64,000 nt of DNA from Paraburkholderia aromaticivorans (GCF_012689525.1 NZ_CP051516.1:1302001-1366000), one strand, 5' to 3'. Counted from the first letter of the stretch, positions 17,466-31,058 are shown. Translations and numbers: made by a program. Notes: a model not told the origin generated them from the letters alone.

Positions 17466-18248
17466 ATGATAATCGTTCTGTCGCCGGCGAAATCGCTCGA
17501 CTACGAAACCCCGCCTCACGTCAAAAAGCACACGATCCCCGATTTTGTCGACGACGCGGCCGAATTGATCGGCGGATTGCGTCTTTTGTCGCCGCAGCAG
17601 ATCGCCTCGCTGATGGACATTTCGGATCAGCTCGCGCACCTCAATTTCCAGCGTTACGCAGAATGGTCGCCCAAGTTCGGCACGCACAACGCCAAGCAGG
17701 CGGTGCTGGCGTTCAACGGCGACGTGTACGAGGGCTTCAATGCGAAGACGCTGTCGTCGGCGGATCTGGACTATGCGCAGAACCACGTGCGGGTGTTGTC
17801 GGGCCTGTACGGTTTGCTGCGTCCGCTCGATCTGCTGCAGCCGTACCGGCTCGAAATGGGTACGCGTTTCGCCAATCCGCGTGGCAAGGATCTGTACGCG
17901 TTCTGGGGCGAGCGCATCACGCAGGCGTTGAATGCGCAACTGAAGAAGAACGCCGCGGCGTCGCGCGTGCTGGTGAACTGCGCATCGGGCGAGTACTTCA
18001 AGTCGGTCAAGCCGAAGCTGCTCGAAGCGCCGATCATCACGCCCGTTTTCGAAGACTGGAAGGGCGGCCGCTACAAGATCATCAGCTTCCATGCAAAGCG
18101 CGCGCGCGGCTTGATGGCGCGCTATGCCGTGGAAAACCGCCTCGACAGGCCTGAGCAACTGAAGGACTTCAACGCCGACGGCTACGCGTTCGACGCCGAG
18201 GCCTCGAACGATTCCACTTACGTATTCCGCCGCCGCGTCGCTGAATAA
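17466..18248 (+). CDS. yaaA: Peroxide stress protein YaaA
   Basis: A 260-residue member of the YaaA (DUF328) family with the characteristic start [13 protein letters not shown] and the segments [13 protein letters not shown] and EYFKSV. E. coli YaaA lowers intracellular free iron during hydrogen peroxide stress and binds DNA. Length agrees with the family (about 257). It is divergent from the PIN gene and is followed after 33 bases by the M14 carboxypeptidase, probably in the same transcript. Confidence 0.95.
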   Translation: MIIVLSPAKSLDYETPPHVKKHTIPDFVDDAAELIGGLRLLSPQQIASLMDISDQLAHLNFQRYAEWSPKFGTHNAKQAVLAFNGDVYEGFNAKTLSSADLDYAQNHVRVLSGLYGLLRPLDLLQPYRLEMGTRFANPRGKDLYAFWGERITQALNAQLKKNAAASRVLVNCASGEYFKSVKPKLLEAPIITPVFEDWKGGRYKIISFHAKRARGLMARYAVENRLDRPEQLKDFNADGYAFDAEASNDSTYVFRRRVAE

Positions 18249-18281
18249 GCGTCGCCGCGCAGACAAGCAGGGAAGAACATC

Positions 18282-19436
18282 ATGACGTTATCGATTACAA
18301 GCAACTTCGACGCGGGTGCGATCGAAGTGCTGTCCTGCGAAGACGCAGGCAATATCCGTTTGCGCGTGCGGCCGGACAGCCACGCCGAGTTCGCGCAGTG
18401 GTTTTATTTCCGCTTGTCCGGCGCGGCGGGCGAGCGCTGCGTAATGACTTTCGAGAATGCGGCCGCGTGTGCCTTCGCCGAAGGCTGGCGCGACTATCAG
18501 GCGGTGGCGAGCTATGACCGCGTGAACTGGTTTCGCGTACCTACGTCGTACGACGGCCGCGTGCTGACGATCGATCACACGCCGGATTTCGACCGTATTT
18601 ACTACGCGTACTTCGAGCCGTACAGCGAGGAGCGTCATTCGGAGTTTCTCGGCGCGGTGCAGCAGATGCCGCAGGCCACACTCAGCGAGTTGGGCACGAC
18701 CGTCGAAGGCCGGCCCATGTCGCTGCTCACGCTCGGCACGCCGCAAACCGGCGACGTGCCGAAGAAGAAAATCTGGTTGATTGCGCGCCAGCATCCCGGC
18801 GAGACGATGGCCGAATGGTTTATCGAGGGTCTCGTGAAGCGGCTCGCGGGTTGGGGCGATTGGGCGGGCGACCCGGTCGCGCGCAAGCTCTACGATCACG
18901 CGGTCTTCTACATCGTGCCGAACATGAATCCGGACGGCAGCGTGCACGGCAATCTGCGCACGAATGCGGCCGGCGCGAATCTGAATCGCGAGTGGATGGA
19001 GCCGGATGCCGCGCGCAGCCCCGAGGTGCTGGTGGTGCGCGACGCGATTCGCGCCACCGGTTGCGATCTGTTCTTCGATATCCACGGCGACGAGGCGCTG
19101 CCCTACGTGTTCGTGGCTGGCTCCGAAATGCTGCCGGGCTTCACCGAACGGCAAGGGCAAGAACAGAAGGCGTTCATCGAAGCATTCAAGCAGGCGAGCC
19201 CTGATTTCCAGGACAAGTATGGCTACGCCGCGAGCAAGTATCGCGAGGACGCACTGAAGCTGGCGTCGAAGTATATCGGCAACGAATTCGGCTGCCTGTC
19301 GCTGACTTTGGAGATGCCGTTCAAGGACAACGCCAATCTGCCCGACGAACGAGTGGGCTGGAACGGCGAGCGCAGCGCGTCGCTCGGCGCTGCGATGCTG
19401 CAGGCGATCTTGCGGCACGTGGAAACATTTGCCTGA
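18282..19436 (+). CDS. M14-type cytosolic carboxypeptidase
   Basis: A 384-residue zinc carboxypeptidase of the M14 cytosolic (CCP/Nna1-like) group. An N-terminal beta domain (1-120) precedes the catalytic domain. Zinc ligands are His171 and Glu174 in RQHPGETMAEW and His268 in FFDIHGDEALPY; the substrate arginine region is NLRTNAAGANLNREW (224-238) and the catalytic glutamate is Glu344 in LTLEMPFKD. No signal peptide is seen, so it acts in the cytoplasm. GGGAAGAACATC precedes the ATG. Natural substrates of bacterial members are poorly known. A strong terminator follows. Confidence 0.9.
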   Translation: MTLSITSNFDAGAIEVLSCEDAGNIRLRVRPDSHAEFAQWFYFRLSGAAGERCVMTFENAAACAFAEGWRDYQAVASYDRVNWFRVPTSYDGRVLTIDHTPDFDRIYYAYFEPYSEERHSEFLGAVQQMPQATLSELGTTVEGRPMSLLTLGTPQTGDVPKKKIWLIARQHPGETMAEWFIEGLVKRLAGWGDWAGDPVARKLYDHAVFYIVPNMNPDGSVHGNLRTNAAGANLNREWMEPDAARSPEVLVVRDAIRATGCDLFFDIHGDEALPYVFVAGSEMLPGFTERQGQEQKAFIEAFKQASPDFQDKYGYAASKYREDALKLASKYIGNEFGCLSLTLEMPFKDNANLPDERVGWNGERSASLGAAMLQAILRHVETFA

Positions 19437-19450
19437 ACATCGCTGTACAT

Positions 19451-19490
19451 GAAAACGAGGCACACACTTCACGGTGTGTGCCTCGTTTTC
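19451..19490. terminator. Strong bidirectional terminator
   Basis: A perfect 17-bp stem (19451-19467 with 19474-19490) closes a 6-base loop, with A and T runs at the arm ends. It separates the carboxypeptidase gene from the convergent gene at 19548-20204. Confidence 0.9.
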
Positions 19491-19547
19491 ATTGGGGCGC
19501 GTGTTTAGCTTGCGGCGCTGGTGCGGTGATGCCGCACGCGCGACCCG

Positions 19548-20204
19548 CTAATGAGTTTTCTTCTTCGCCGGCGTCTTCTTCGCGGCTGCTTTGTTCGAAC
19601 TCGTTCGCGACGATTTGCCCGAGCTCGGTTTGGAAGACTTGGTGGTGGCTTTCTTCGTTGTCTTGCCGCTCGCCGAGTGCTTGCCTTTGGCGCCCTTATG
19701 CTTGTCCGACGATGCACGCGACCCCGACGGTTCCGAGCTGTGCGCACGGGCCGGCGGCACCGGATCGTTCCAGCTGAACGCCAGCATCTGCGCGCCGACA
19801 TAGCCGCAGCGGAACTTCAGATCGGCAGGATCGCCGCCGCCGCTCTGGCGGATGCCGAGCCCTTCGACGGTGACGATGTTGTCTACCTTGACGCGCTGCT
19901 TGCCCTCGTCGAACGAATCGTTCCACGGCGTGACGGACGCATGCGCGCTGTCGAACGAACTAGGTGGAAATTCGACATGGTCGAAGGCAGTCGACGTGCT
20001 GGCGACAAAGTTGCCGTGAGCCGCGCAGTCCGCAACGAGCGGGTCCGCATGCAGGTCATTGACAAATTTGTTGACGAGATCGTTGTGCTGCTCGAGTTGA
20101 TCGGCGAATGCGGAAGCAGGGCATATGAGCGAGAGAGTCGCCGCACATGTTGCCAACCGGCCGACTAACCGCAGCAATCGGCGCGGTACGTTGGTGCGAT
20201 CCAT
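19548..20204 (-). CDS. Secreted protein with Lys/Ser-rich histone-like tail, unknown function
   Basis: A 218-residue protein with a signal peptide (basic start, hydrophobic core about 16-30, probable cleavage after ASAFA near residue 34). Residues 35-150 form an unidentified domain with paired cysteines (VADCAAHGNF and KFRCGYVG) that could make a disulfide in the periplasm. From about residue 152 the chain becomes very rich in Lys, Ser, Thr and Ala (for example KKATTKSSKPSSGKSS) to the end, like a histone H1 tail. Such a tail could bind cell-wall polymers, LPS or DNA. I do not recognise the family with confidence. Confidence 0.8.
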   Translation of the reverse strand: MDRTNVPRRLLRLVGRLATCAATLSLICPASAFADQLEQHNDLVNKFVNDLHADPLVADCAAHGNFVASTSTAFDHVEFPPSSFDSAHASVTPWNDSFDEGKQRVKVDNIVTVEGLGIRQSGGGDPADLKFRCGYVGAQMLAFSWNDPVPPARAHSSEPSGSRASSDKHKGAKGKHSASGKTTKKATTKSSKPSSGKSSRTSSNKAAAKKTPAKKKTH

Positions 20205-20372
20205 CTAGTTCGTTAGACGCTAATGAGATGAGGCACGTAAGATGCACGGCGAGAGGGTGGAGTTCAATCCTGACACAAATATTTTGTCCTGTTTGTAGTG
20301 TGTGGGCCCGGGCGGCTCGACGTGGCCGAGTCGCTAATCGCCGTTAATACGTGTTTGGTGCCCGCGCGAGTG

Positions 20373-21056
20373 TCAGGTGCGTGGTCCGCCCAGTCGGTAT
20401 CTCCGTACATCATAAGTGGTGACCCACGCAGGACGGTAGACCGCGATCAATGCCGTCGACATGCCGGTGAACCAGGATTCCCCGATGGCAAGTAGAAACA
20501 CGCTGAACGCGTAGGCCGCAGGCACCACGGCCATCGAACCGTCGGCGAGCGCGATATGAATGCCGAGGGCGGCGGCCGCCGTGAGCGACACGGCGATGGC
20601 AGGTGAGACAAAGCCCTGGCCGAGGATGAACATGAAGAGATTGCGTGGTAGCCACGCGATGCTGATGCGCTGAAGCAAAGTAGAGATGCCGACCGGCAGT
20701 GCACCGTACACGAGGAAAGTTAGCGCGATGCCCTGCCATGGCGCATCGAAGACGACGGCGGCAAGACCCGTGACCACCGCCATGGCGATCAGCGCCAACG
20801 CCCAGTCGAATAACGTGACGACTAGCGTGGCGCCGAGCAGATGCATGACGGTGCCGTCGTCGAGCCATGCATTACTTGCCCACAGCACCGACACTGCGAC
20901 GATGATCGCAAGCCAGACATGCTGGAGTGTGCCGTCCTGAAGTCGTTTGAAAGGATTTTTCCACAGCGCGAGCGCGACCACTATCGCAGTGGCGATCCAG
21001 CCACCGACAGCGACCCAGAACGGAAGCGGTGTGTAGAGGAAACCCATGAGGCTCAT
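20373..21056 (-). CDS. CbiM-like energy-coupling-factor permease family membrane protein
   Basis: A 227-residue integral membrane protein with about seven hydrophobic helices. DDGTVMHLLGATLVVTLFDW and the following helices resemble CbiM/ECF transporter S-component proteins that take up cobalt or nickel, although the N-terminal MHxxDG metal site of true CbiM is not present. The ATG at 21056 (MSLMGFLYTPLPFW) is used because the upstream in-frame extension to 21218 overlaps the LuxR gene. No CbiN, CbiQ or ATPase gene is adjacent, so transport activity is uncertain. Confidence 0.78.
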   Translation of the reverse strand: MSLMGFLYTPLPFWVAVGGWIATAIVVALALWKNPFKRLQDGTLQHVWLAIIVAVSVLWASNAWLDDGTVMHLLGATLVVTLFDWALALIAMAVVTGLAAVVFDAPWQGIALTFLVYGALPVGISTLLQRISIAWLPRNLFMFILGQGFVSPAIAVSLTAAAALGIHIALADGSMAVVPAAYAFSVFLLAIGESWFTGMSTALIAVYRPAWVTTYDVRRYRLGGPRT

Positions 21057-21159
21057 ATTACTCGTTGGACGAGAAAAGGTGTGAGCGGATTCCATGCCAG
21101 CAGGCGCAAACGCTGCCGGAAAGTGCTCGCCCGGATTCTGTTGCGCGCGCCGGCTGCGT

Positions 21160-22038
21160 TCATGCAGGACCTTGTGCGAGCGGGTCCGGTGCGGGCCCGG
21201 CGGACGGCGCGTCGCCATACGGTGCGCCTGGTTCGGCCGCCATGGGCAACAATGCGGCCGTGTCGTTAGCCGGCATCGGATACTGGAAGCGCCGCCGCGC
21301 GCGGCGCCGTAACGGCACTACGCCGGGCTGGCCCATGATCGGGCGCACCGGGCCGTCGTGGCCATTGCGCAGCACTTGCAAATGGTTCGACAGCCAGCCG
21401 TTGTAAAGCGCGACCGCGGCAGCGCGATTCGGCGCGCCGAGCTGCTGGAATATGCTGGTCAGATGGATCTTGACAGTGCCTTCGCTGATGCCGAGCGTGC
21501 GCGCGATCATCTTGTTGGTGCTGCCCATATGGACGCAGCGCATGATTTGCTGCTGACGGGGCGACAGTACGTTGGCCAGTCTGGCGCGGCGCGGCGGCGC
21601 GCTCTTCTCGTCGAACGGCCGGATAGCGATGTCCGCTGGCAGCGGAGGATCGAGCGCCAGCGCGCCGGGCGGTACATAGTGACCGCCCAGCAGCACCATT
21701 TCAAACGCGCGCACGATCAAACAAGGATCGGTGTCGCGCGGCACGACGCCGAGCACGCCTTCGTCCATGAGGTCTCGCACGGCGGCCGGCGAGATCTGGT
21801 CGGAGAGCACGGCAATGCGCAGATCGGGGTAATGGCTGAGCAGATGGCGAATATCCGCGATCGACATCCAGTCCTGCCAATCGACCAGGAGCAGGTCGGG
21901 CCGCTGACGCTTGAGCGTGCGTTCGACCTGACGCCAGTCTTGTGCCTCGTTGAAACGCGCCAGGCGGTCGATTTGCCGCAGCAGTGCTTTGAGCCCATCA
22001 CGTCTTTCCGCGTCTGAGTTGAGTATCGAGAATCGCAT
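21160..22038 (-). CDS. LuxR-family response regulator with Pro/Ala-rich tail
   Basis: A 292-residue regulator. Residues 1-125 look like a receiver domain: Asp53 in LLLVDW is the phosphorylation site, but only one acidic residue (Asp9) is seen where two are usual, and the conserved lysine is replaced in GVVPRDT (Arg101). The LuxR helix-turn-helix is LSPRQQQIMRCVHMGSTNK to HLTSIFQQLG (about 158-205). After it comes an unusual tail of about 70 residues, basic (PLRRRARRRF) and then Pro/Ala-rich. No histidine kinase gene is adjacent. It may work without phosphorylation. Confidence 0.85.
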   Translation of the reverse strand: MRFSILNSDAERRDGLKALLRQIDRLARFNEAQDWRQVERTLKRQRPDLLLVDWQDWMSIADIRHLLSHYPDLRIAVLSDQISPAAVRDLMDEGVLGVVPRDTDPCLIVRAFEMVLLGGHYVPPGALALDPPLPADIAIRPFDEKSAPPRRARLANVLSPRQQQIMRCVHMGSTNKMIARTLGISEGTVKIHLTSIFQQLGAPNRAAAVALYNGWLSNHLQVLRNGHDGPVRPIMGQPGVVPLRRRARRRFQYPMPANDTAALLPMAAEPGAPYGDAPSAGPAPDPLAQGPA

Positions 22039-22203
22039 GCATGTCTCCAGATGAGTCGGGCGAAGTGGCGCGATGCGTGCGCACGGCGCGTGAGAGCCGG
22101 ATGCGTTCGCGATGCGTCGCCGTTCCTATGATGACAAATTCCCTTCAGTTTGACGGCCTGTCCAAAAGGCATAAGAGGAATGACGTAAAAATGAACGGGC
22201 ACA

Positions 22204-22232
22204 AAAAAGCCCCGTGCGTGACGGGGCTTTTT
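22204..22232. terminator. Rho-independent terminator
   Basis: AAAAAGCCCCGT (22204-22215) pairs with ACGGGGCTTTTT (22221-22232) around a GCGTG loop. It lies downstream of the DUF2863 gene (minus strand) and upstream of the LuxR gene; no other gene is seen in 22039-22271. Confidence 0.85.
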
Positions 22233-22271
22233 ATGTCGACTCCGACGCGCAAGACGCGCCCGCGAGGATGG

Positions 22272-23486
22272 TCAATGGAAATGCGGCTGCGCGGGTTCCG
22301 CGTCCTCCGGCATTTCGGCGTGGACGATTTCGCCGAGCGGATCGGCATACAGCGGTACGCCGCAGTCGTCGCAATATTCCGGCTCGAAGCGGCCGGCATG
22401 GCGGCGCACTTCGGTCACACCGGTTTCCTTGAGCAACGCGACGATTTCTTCGAGCGGATCGTCCGATGCGGCGGTTTCCTGCGGTTCTTCGTCGATACCG
22501 GGTTCGCCGTTCTCACGGCCGTACAGCGGCCACACGACGCCGTAGATCACGTCATTGCTGCCGCGGCGCGTGAAGCCAACGCGGTATTCGTCGATGCGGC
22601 GTTCGCCGAAACCCGCGACAACGGCGCGCAACTCCTGCGGCGCCGCGCCGATCGTGTCGAACAGATAGCGCACGGCAGTGCGCACCGTGTGAGGGCGCAC
22701 GCGTTCGTCGGCATCGCGGCAGGCCGAGTAGTAGGCATCCGGCAGCAGGCACTCGAATTCGCAGCCCGGCAACACCAGCGACAGATTGGCGCCGCCTTGC
22801 GTGGCCCATTGTTCAAGGCACTGCCCGCGTTCGATCCGGCTGCCTTGTTCTTCTTCCTGCCAGCGGAATGTCGGCTCGCCGACCGGCGCCGCGACCACAG
22901 CCAGCAGGAAGCGTGGGTCAGCCAGGATCGGCGAGGTTTCCGGCAACTCGCCGAAATTCAGTTTGACGTTGCCGCCGGCCATGGCTGCCTGCGCGAGTTG
23001 CTGGGCGATGCGCCAGGTTTCGACATGATGACGCGGCAGTTGATCGATGCTGTACAGGAACGGCGCCATGGCGACCCGCGTGTTGGCTGCGAGCACGTGC
23101 GCCTGCAGATGTGCGCGCAGGGCGTCGGCGGCGTCGGCCTTGAGCGGGCCGGACGGAATCATGTAGCGCGTCCACGCGAGCACGGGTGCGGCGATCAGCA
23201 GCGCCTCGTAAGGCGCGCCTTCGTGTTCGACGATGAACGACTCGCTATGGGTTTCCGCCATATCGGCGAGCGCGCCGTAGGCATCGGGATGATTTTGCTG
23301 CAGATGATCGAGCGCGGCGTCCAGCGTAGTCTGGTTGGCGTTGCGGACGATTTTGGCCAGCAGCGCATCGAGTTTCGCTTCCCAGAAGCGGTCCTCGGTG
23401 CGGCTGCCCGACGCGAAAAGCGCGAGCGAGAGACCGACAAGCTTGTCGGCATCGGGGGGGAGACGTTTGGCGATTCGCGAGCGCAT
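22272..23486 (-). CDS. DUF2863 family protein
   Basis: A 404-residue cytoplasmic protein that matches DUF2863, a family of unknown function restricted largely to Betaproteobacteria. It begins MRSRIAKRLPPDADKLVGL and ends with a zinc-ribbon-like FEPEYCDDCGVPLYADPLGE followed by an acidic, His-containing tail. The middle is alpha/beta with one conserved-looking cysteine pair (LPGCEFECLLPDAY). The start has no strong Shine-Dalgarno. It is convergent with nothing and divergent from the AI-2E-type transporter; the 270 bases between hold no feature I can name. Confidence 0.87.
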   Translation of the reverse strand: MRSRIAKRLPPDADKLVGLSLALFASGSRTEDRFWEAKLDALLAKIVRNANQTTLDAALDHLQQNHPDAYGALADMAETHSESFIVEHEGAPYEALLIAAPVLAWTRYMIPSGPLKADAADALRAHLQAHVLAANTRVAMAPFLYSIDQLPRHHVETWRIAQQLAQAAMAGGNVKLNFGELPETSPILADPRFLLAVVAAPVGEPTFRWQEEEQGSRIERGQCLEQWATQGGANLSLVLPGCEFECLLPDAYYSACRDADERVRPHTVRTAVRYLFDTIGAAPQELRAVVAGFGERRIDEYRVGFTRRGSNDVIYGVVWPLYGRENGEPGIDEEPQETAASDDPLEEIVALLKETGVTEVRRHAGRFEPEYCDDCGVPLYADPLGEIVHAEMPEDAEPAQPHFH

Positions 23487-23756
23487 AAATCCGGAAATTG
23501 GGGGGCACAGAACCTTATATTCTAGTCTTTTCTATGCCGCCATATTGTTTGGCCGGCAATGCCGGATGAATTAGGACGTTTCTACAGGAAAAATCAGAGC
23601 TGTTGAGCGGACCTGAGAGGCCTTTGCGTGGCGACCTAGCCTGATGATATAAGACGCCCGGGGCGCTTGACTCGCTTCTATACTGACCCTTTCAGAGGGC
23701 GCTCGACAAACTTACGTCCGCTCGTCACTGGAGTTTGGCGTAACAGGAGATTCATC

Positions 23757-24872
23757 GTGAAATCGGACCAACTGATCGAACGTCTTGCCGCGGTATTCGC
23801 GCTGATTATTCTGGTGGGCGGCTCGCTGCTGGTGCTGGCGCCTTTCACGACCGCGCTGCTGTGGGGCGCGATTCTCAGCTATAGCTCGTGGGGCTTGTAC
23901 CGGAGGCTGACCGCGGCCATGGGCGGCCGACGCAAAGGGGCCGCCACCTTGATCGTGTTGATCATTCTGATTGTGGTGCTTGGACCGTTCGTCTACGCGG
24001 GCTTTGCCTTTGGGGCGCACGTGCACGAGATCGTCGCGCTGGTGCAACGGCTCTTCGAGGGCGGCTTGCCGGATTTGCCGCCGTGGGTTGCCCGAATTCC
24101 GCTGGTGGGTTCCAACATCGAGGCATTCTGGGAGCGGCTCACAAGCAGCAATTCGGAACTGATCGCGCAGTTGCGTACGCTCGCGGCGCCCGCCGGCAAG
24201 TGGATTCTGGCGGCTGCGATTGCTGTTACGCACGGTCTCGGGCTGCTGGCGTTGAGCATCGTGCTCGCTTTCTTCTTTTACACAGGGGGGGAGGGTGCGG
24301 CTGCCTGGCTGAATGCGGGCATGCGGCGTATTGCCGGCGAACGCGCCGATTATCTGCTGGCGTTGGCTGGCAGTACAGTGAAAGGCGTTGTCTATGGAAT
24401 TCTCGGCACGGCGCTCGTGCAAGGTATTCTGGCCGGCTTCGGATGCTGGATTGCCGGCGTGCCGGCGCCGGCGCTGCTCGGGTTGGCGACATTCTTCCTG
24501 TCGGTGATACCGGGCGGCCCTGTTGTCGTCTGGTTGCCCGCGGCAATCTGGCTGTACCACGGCGGCGCGACGGGATGGGCGATCTTCCTGGTGGTGTGGG
24601 GCGTACTGGCCGTCGGCATGTCCGACAATGTCATCAAGCCGATCCTGATCGGCAAGAATAGCGACATGCCTCTGATTCTGGTGATGCTAGGTATCTTGGG
24701 CGGCGCATTTGCTTTCGGCTTCCTCGGGGTTTTCATCGGCCCGACTTTGCTGGCGGTCGCCTATACCGTGCTCCACGACTGGACGATCGGCGCGCCGGCT
24801 GCGCGCGCCTTGGCACCCGACGTGAAGGCGCCTGTTGTCGATGAGCCGGGCCCCGTAAAAAAGGTGCCTTGA
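23757..24872 (+). CDS. AI-2E family transporter (PerM/YdiK-like)
   Basis: A 371-residue membrane protein of the AI-2E transporter (PerM, YdiK) superfamily, with two N-terminal helices, a soluble segment (about 105-160) and five or more C-terminal helices. The family pattern is seen in VIPGGPVVVWLPAAIWL and SDNVIKPILIGKNSDMPLIL. The GTG at 23757 follows CAGGAGATTCATC and begins the natural N-terminus (VKSDQLIERLAAVFAL); a start at 23667 adds a charged leader with no family likeness. Substrate unknown: members export quorum signals or exchange Na+/H+. The first rRNA promoter begins 18 bases after its stop. Confidence 0.88.
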   Translation: MKSDQLIERLAAVFALIILVGGSLLVLAPFTTALLWGAILSYSSWGLYRRLTAAMGGRRKGAATLIVLIILIVVLGPFVYAGFAFGAHVHEIVALVQRLFEGGLPDLPPWVARIPLVGSNIEAFWERLTSSNSELIAQLRTLAAPAGKWILAAAIAVTHGLGLLALSIVLAFFFYTGGEGAAAWLNAGMRRIAGERADYLLALAGSTVKGVVYGILGTALVQGILAGFGCWIAGVPAPALLGLATFFLSVIPGGPVVVWLPAAIWLYHGGATGWAIFLVVWGVLAVGMSDNVIKPILIGKNSDMPLILVMLGILGGAFAFGFLGVFIGPTLLAVAYTVLHDWTIGAPAARALAPDVKAPVVDEPGPVKKVP

Positions 24873-24890
24873 ATAAATTCCAGATAACGC

Positions 24891-25051
24891 TTGCAAGGCG
24901 GAGTCGGGCTCGCTAGAATCTCGCTCTTTCGTGCTTCGGACAACGGGGCACGGGAGGCGGGAGAGCCAGCAGTGGCAAGGCTTTCAGCGAAGTGGGCAGG
25001 TTCAGAAAGTTGGAAAAACCTGTTGACGACGTAGCGAAAGTTCTTCATAAT
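24891..25051 (+). promoter_or_regulatory. Tandem rRNA operon promoters P1 and P2
   Basis: P1: TTGCAA (24891-24896), 17-base spacer, TAGAAT (24914-24919). P2: TTGACG (25023-25028), 17-base spacer, CATAAT (25046-25051). Both point to the 16S gene. A boxA-like antitermination element (ATCTTTAAA, 25143-25151) follows. These sites and the processing stem fill the 476-base gap 24873-25348. Confidence 0.75.
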
Positions 25052-25157
25052 CTCGTTTCTCTGCTGCTGATGCAGCGACGCAGAACGAAGCGGTGCCGGG
25101 TAGTTGAAGTGCGGTGCCGGTTCGGTAGTGAATGCGGACTCGATCTTTAAAAATTAA

Positions 25158-25178
25158 CAGCCGATAAGTGTGGGCGCT
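25158..25178 (+). other. 5' arm of the 16S processing stem
   Basis: Twenty-one bases here are complementary, with G-U pairs, to 26906-26926 after the 16S gene. The stem loops out 16S and is the expected RNase III site. Confidence 0.8.
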
Positions 25179-25348
25179 TGATGCGCGACGCGCGGTGGAT
25201 CCTTCGGGATCTGCCGAACAAGCGAAAGTATCAAGTCTCACACAGTAATGAAAGGAAGGTTTGACTGTCGCAAGATGGTTGGATCATTCGTCAGTACGTT
25301 GAGTGAGCGACCGGTCTCGGAAGAGACCGAAAAACAGTAACAGGTTTG

Positions 25349-26880
<1,532 letters not shown>

Positions 26881-26905
26881 CTCGAGCTAGACGTGTCGAA
26901 CGTTG

Positions 26906-26926
26906 AGCGCTCACGCTTATCGGCTG
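26906..26926 (+). other. 3' arm of the 16S processing stem
   Basis: Pairs with 25158-25178 (CTTATCGGCTG against CAGCCGATAAG at the base of the stem). Confidence 0.8.
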
Positions 26927-26945
26927 TGAAAATGGACAGACTCAG

Positions 26946-27022
26946 GGGTCTGTAGCTCAGTTGGTTAGAGCACCGTCTTGATAAGGCGGGGGTCGATGGT
27001 TCGAATCCATCCAGACCCACCA
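26946..27022 (+). tRNA. tRNA-Ile (GAT)
   Basis: A 77-base tRNA in the 16S-23S spacer. The acceptor arms GGGTCTG and CAGACCC pair, CCA is encoded, the T loop is GTTCGAATC, and the anticodon GAT is at 26980-26982. Confidence 0.98.
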
Positions 27023-27096
27023 CTGTTTCTGCGGTGGCTGCGCTAATTGATCAACCCCTGGGGTATCCGTACAGATAGCGATATCTGTGTATGACT

Positions 27097-27172
27097 GGGG
27101 GATTAGCTCAGCTGGGAGAGCACCTGCTTTGCAAGCAGGGGGTCGTCGGTTCGATCCCGTCATCCTCCACCA
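27097..27172 (+). tRNA. tRNA-Ala (TGC)
   Basis: A 76-base tRNA with acceptor arms GGGGGAT and ATCCTCC, encoded CCA, T loop GTTCGATCC and anticodon TGC at 27130-27132. The Ile-Ala spacer order is the usual one in Burkholderiales. Confidence 0.98.
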
Positions 27173-27274
27173 ATCCTCAATGCGTAGCGTTGCTGTGAGA
27201 AGCAGAGCGTTGTGCATTGGCGATTGAGCCAGTCAGAGTGATACGCGGTTATAGCAACCGCGATATCGGCTGTC

Positions 27275-27287
27275 GTTCTTTAACAAT
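27275..27287 (+). promoter_or_regulatory. boxA antitermination element before 23S
   Basis: GTTCTTTAACAAT matches the NusB/NusE boxA consensus. The 321-base spacer 27173-27493 holds this element and the 23S processing arm; no gene is seen there. Confidence 0.75.
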
Positions 27288-27477
27288 CAGGAAGAAGTAG
27301 TAAAGAGATTCACGAAAGGACATCTAGAGATGGGTGTGTGAGTAGGTGAATCAGGGTTGTGATTGTATCAATGTATGAAAAGAGAGATCGAAAGATCGCT
27401 TTTGGAATACGGCGCAACACGAATACTCAACCTGTAGCGACTGTTGAACTGCTGCTGTGGCAACACAGGGGTGGCGA

Positions 27478-27493
27478 GACACACTCGTTATAG
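27478..27493 (+). other. 5' arm of the 23S processing stem
   Basis: GACACACTCGTTATAG is complementary, except for two central bases, to 30374-30389. The pairing brackets 23S and sets its ends near 27494 and 30373. Confidence 0.78.
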
Positions 27494-30373
<2,880 letters not shown>

Positions 30374-30487
30374 CTATAACCGGTGTGTCTTGCGCACGGT
30401 TGAGTGATCGTTTGTTGTGCCTCGAACAACACAGCCCAACGCTTTAGCTCTGGTGAGCATCACCAGAAACTACTTCTTCCAGATTGG

Positions 30488-30513
30488 CGGTACTGCCCCA
30501 CCGGCAGTACGGC
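30488..30513 (+). other. Hairpin in the 23S-5S spacer
   Basis: GTACTGCC and GGCAGTAC pair around CCACC just before the 5S gene. Probably a processing structure. Confidence 0.6.
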
Positions 30514-30522
30514 AACAAGTCA

Positions 30523-30638
30523 TGCCTGATGATCATAGCGAGTCGGTCCCACCCCTTCCCATCCCGAACAGGACCGTGAAACGACTCCACGCCGATGATA
30601 GTGCGGATTACCCGTGTGAAAGTAGGTAATCGTCAGGC
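30523..30638 (+). rRNA. rrf: 5S ribosomal RNA
   Basis: About 116 bases with terminal arms TGCCTGA and TCAGGC, the internal CCCATCCCGAACAGG of loop C and CGCCGATGATAGT. It is the last gene of the rRNA operon. Ends may be off by one or two bases. Confidence 0.95.
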
Positions 30639-30651
30639 TCCCTAGCAGCAA

Positions 30652-30684
30652 CAGAAACCCCACCCCGCAAAGGTGGGGTTTCTG
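30652..30684 (+). terminator. rRNA operon terminator
   Basis: CAGAAACCCCACC (30652-30664) pairs perfectly with GGTGGGGTTTCTG (30672-30684). Between here and the LexA box at 30970 I see only weak repeats of AAAACAGC (30834, 30890, and inverted at 30860). Confidence 0.85.
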
Positions 30685-30969
30685 CGTTTACGCGGCCGGA
30701 AAACAGGTGAAAAACACGCGGGATAAACCACCTTCACTCCTTCCCCATCCGCAGCGTGTTCGCGTAGCCCGTCAGCTTTTAGTCCCTGACATTGTTTCGG
30801 CATCCACACTCGACTCCTCGATCCCATCCCTTCAAAACAGCCAAACTGAACCTAAAAAAGCTGTTTTCAACAGACATGTAGGCTGTCCTAAAACAGCATT
30901 CATCACTTCCTCAAGCCCCTTCCTGCGCCAACCGGGCAGTATCCCTCCGTCTTAACATTCATCTCAAAA

Positions 30970-30989
30970 TACTGTATAAATATACAGTG
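30970..30989 (+). promoter_or_regulatory. LexA (SOS) box
   Basis: CTGTATAAATATACAG (30972-30987) is a perfect CTGT-N8-ACAG palindrome, the LexA site of gamma- and betaproteobacteria. It lies about 70 bases before imuA and should repress the imuA-imuB-dnaE2 cassette until DNA damage. Confidence 0.9.
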
Positions 30990-31058
30990 AAAACTCGGCA
31001 CCTCATGCTTGCTCGATGCCGGGCAGGGCGGAGCATTTCCTAATTCAAGAGCGTGTCT

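Noticed and set aside
18288..19472. 394-residue minus-strand frame opposite the M14 carboxypeptidase
   Set aside because: The plus strand carries all zinc and catalytic motifs; the opposite frame shows none.
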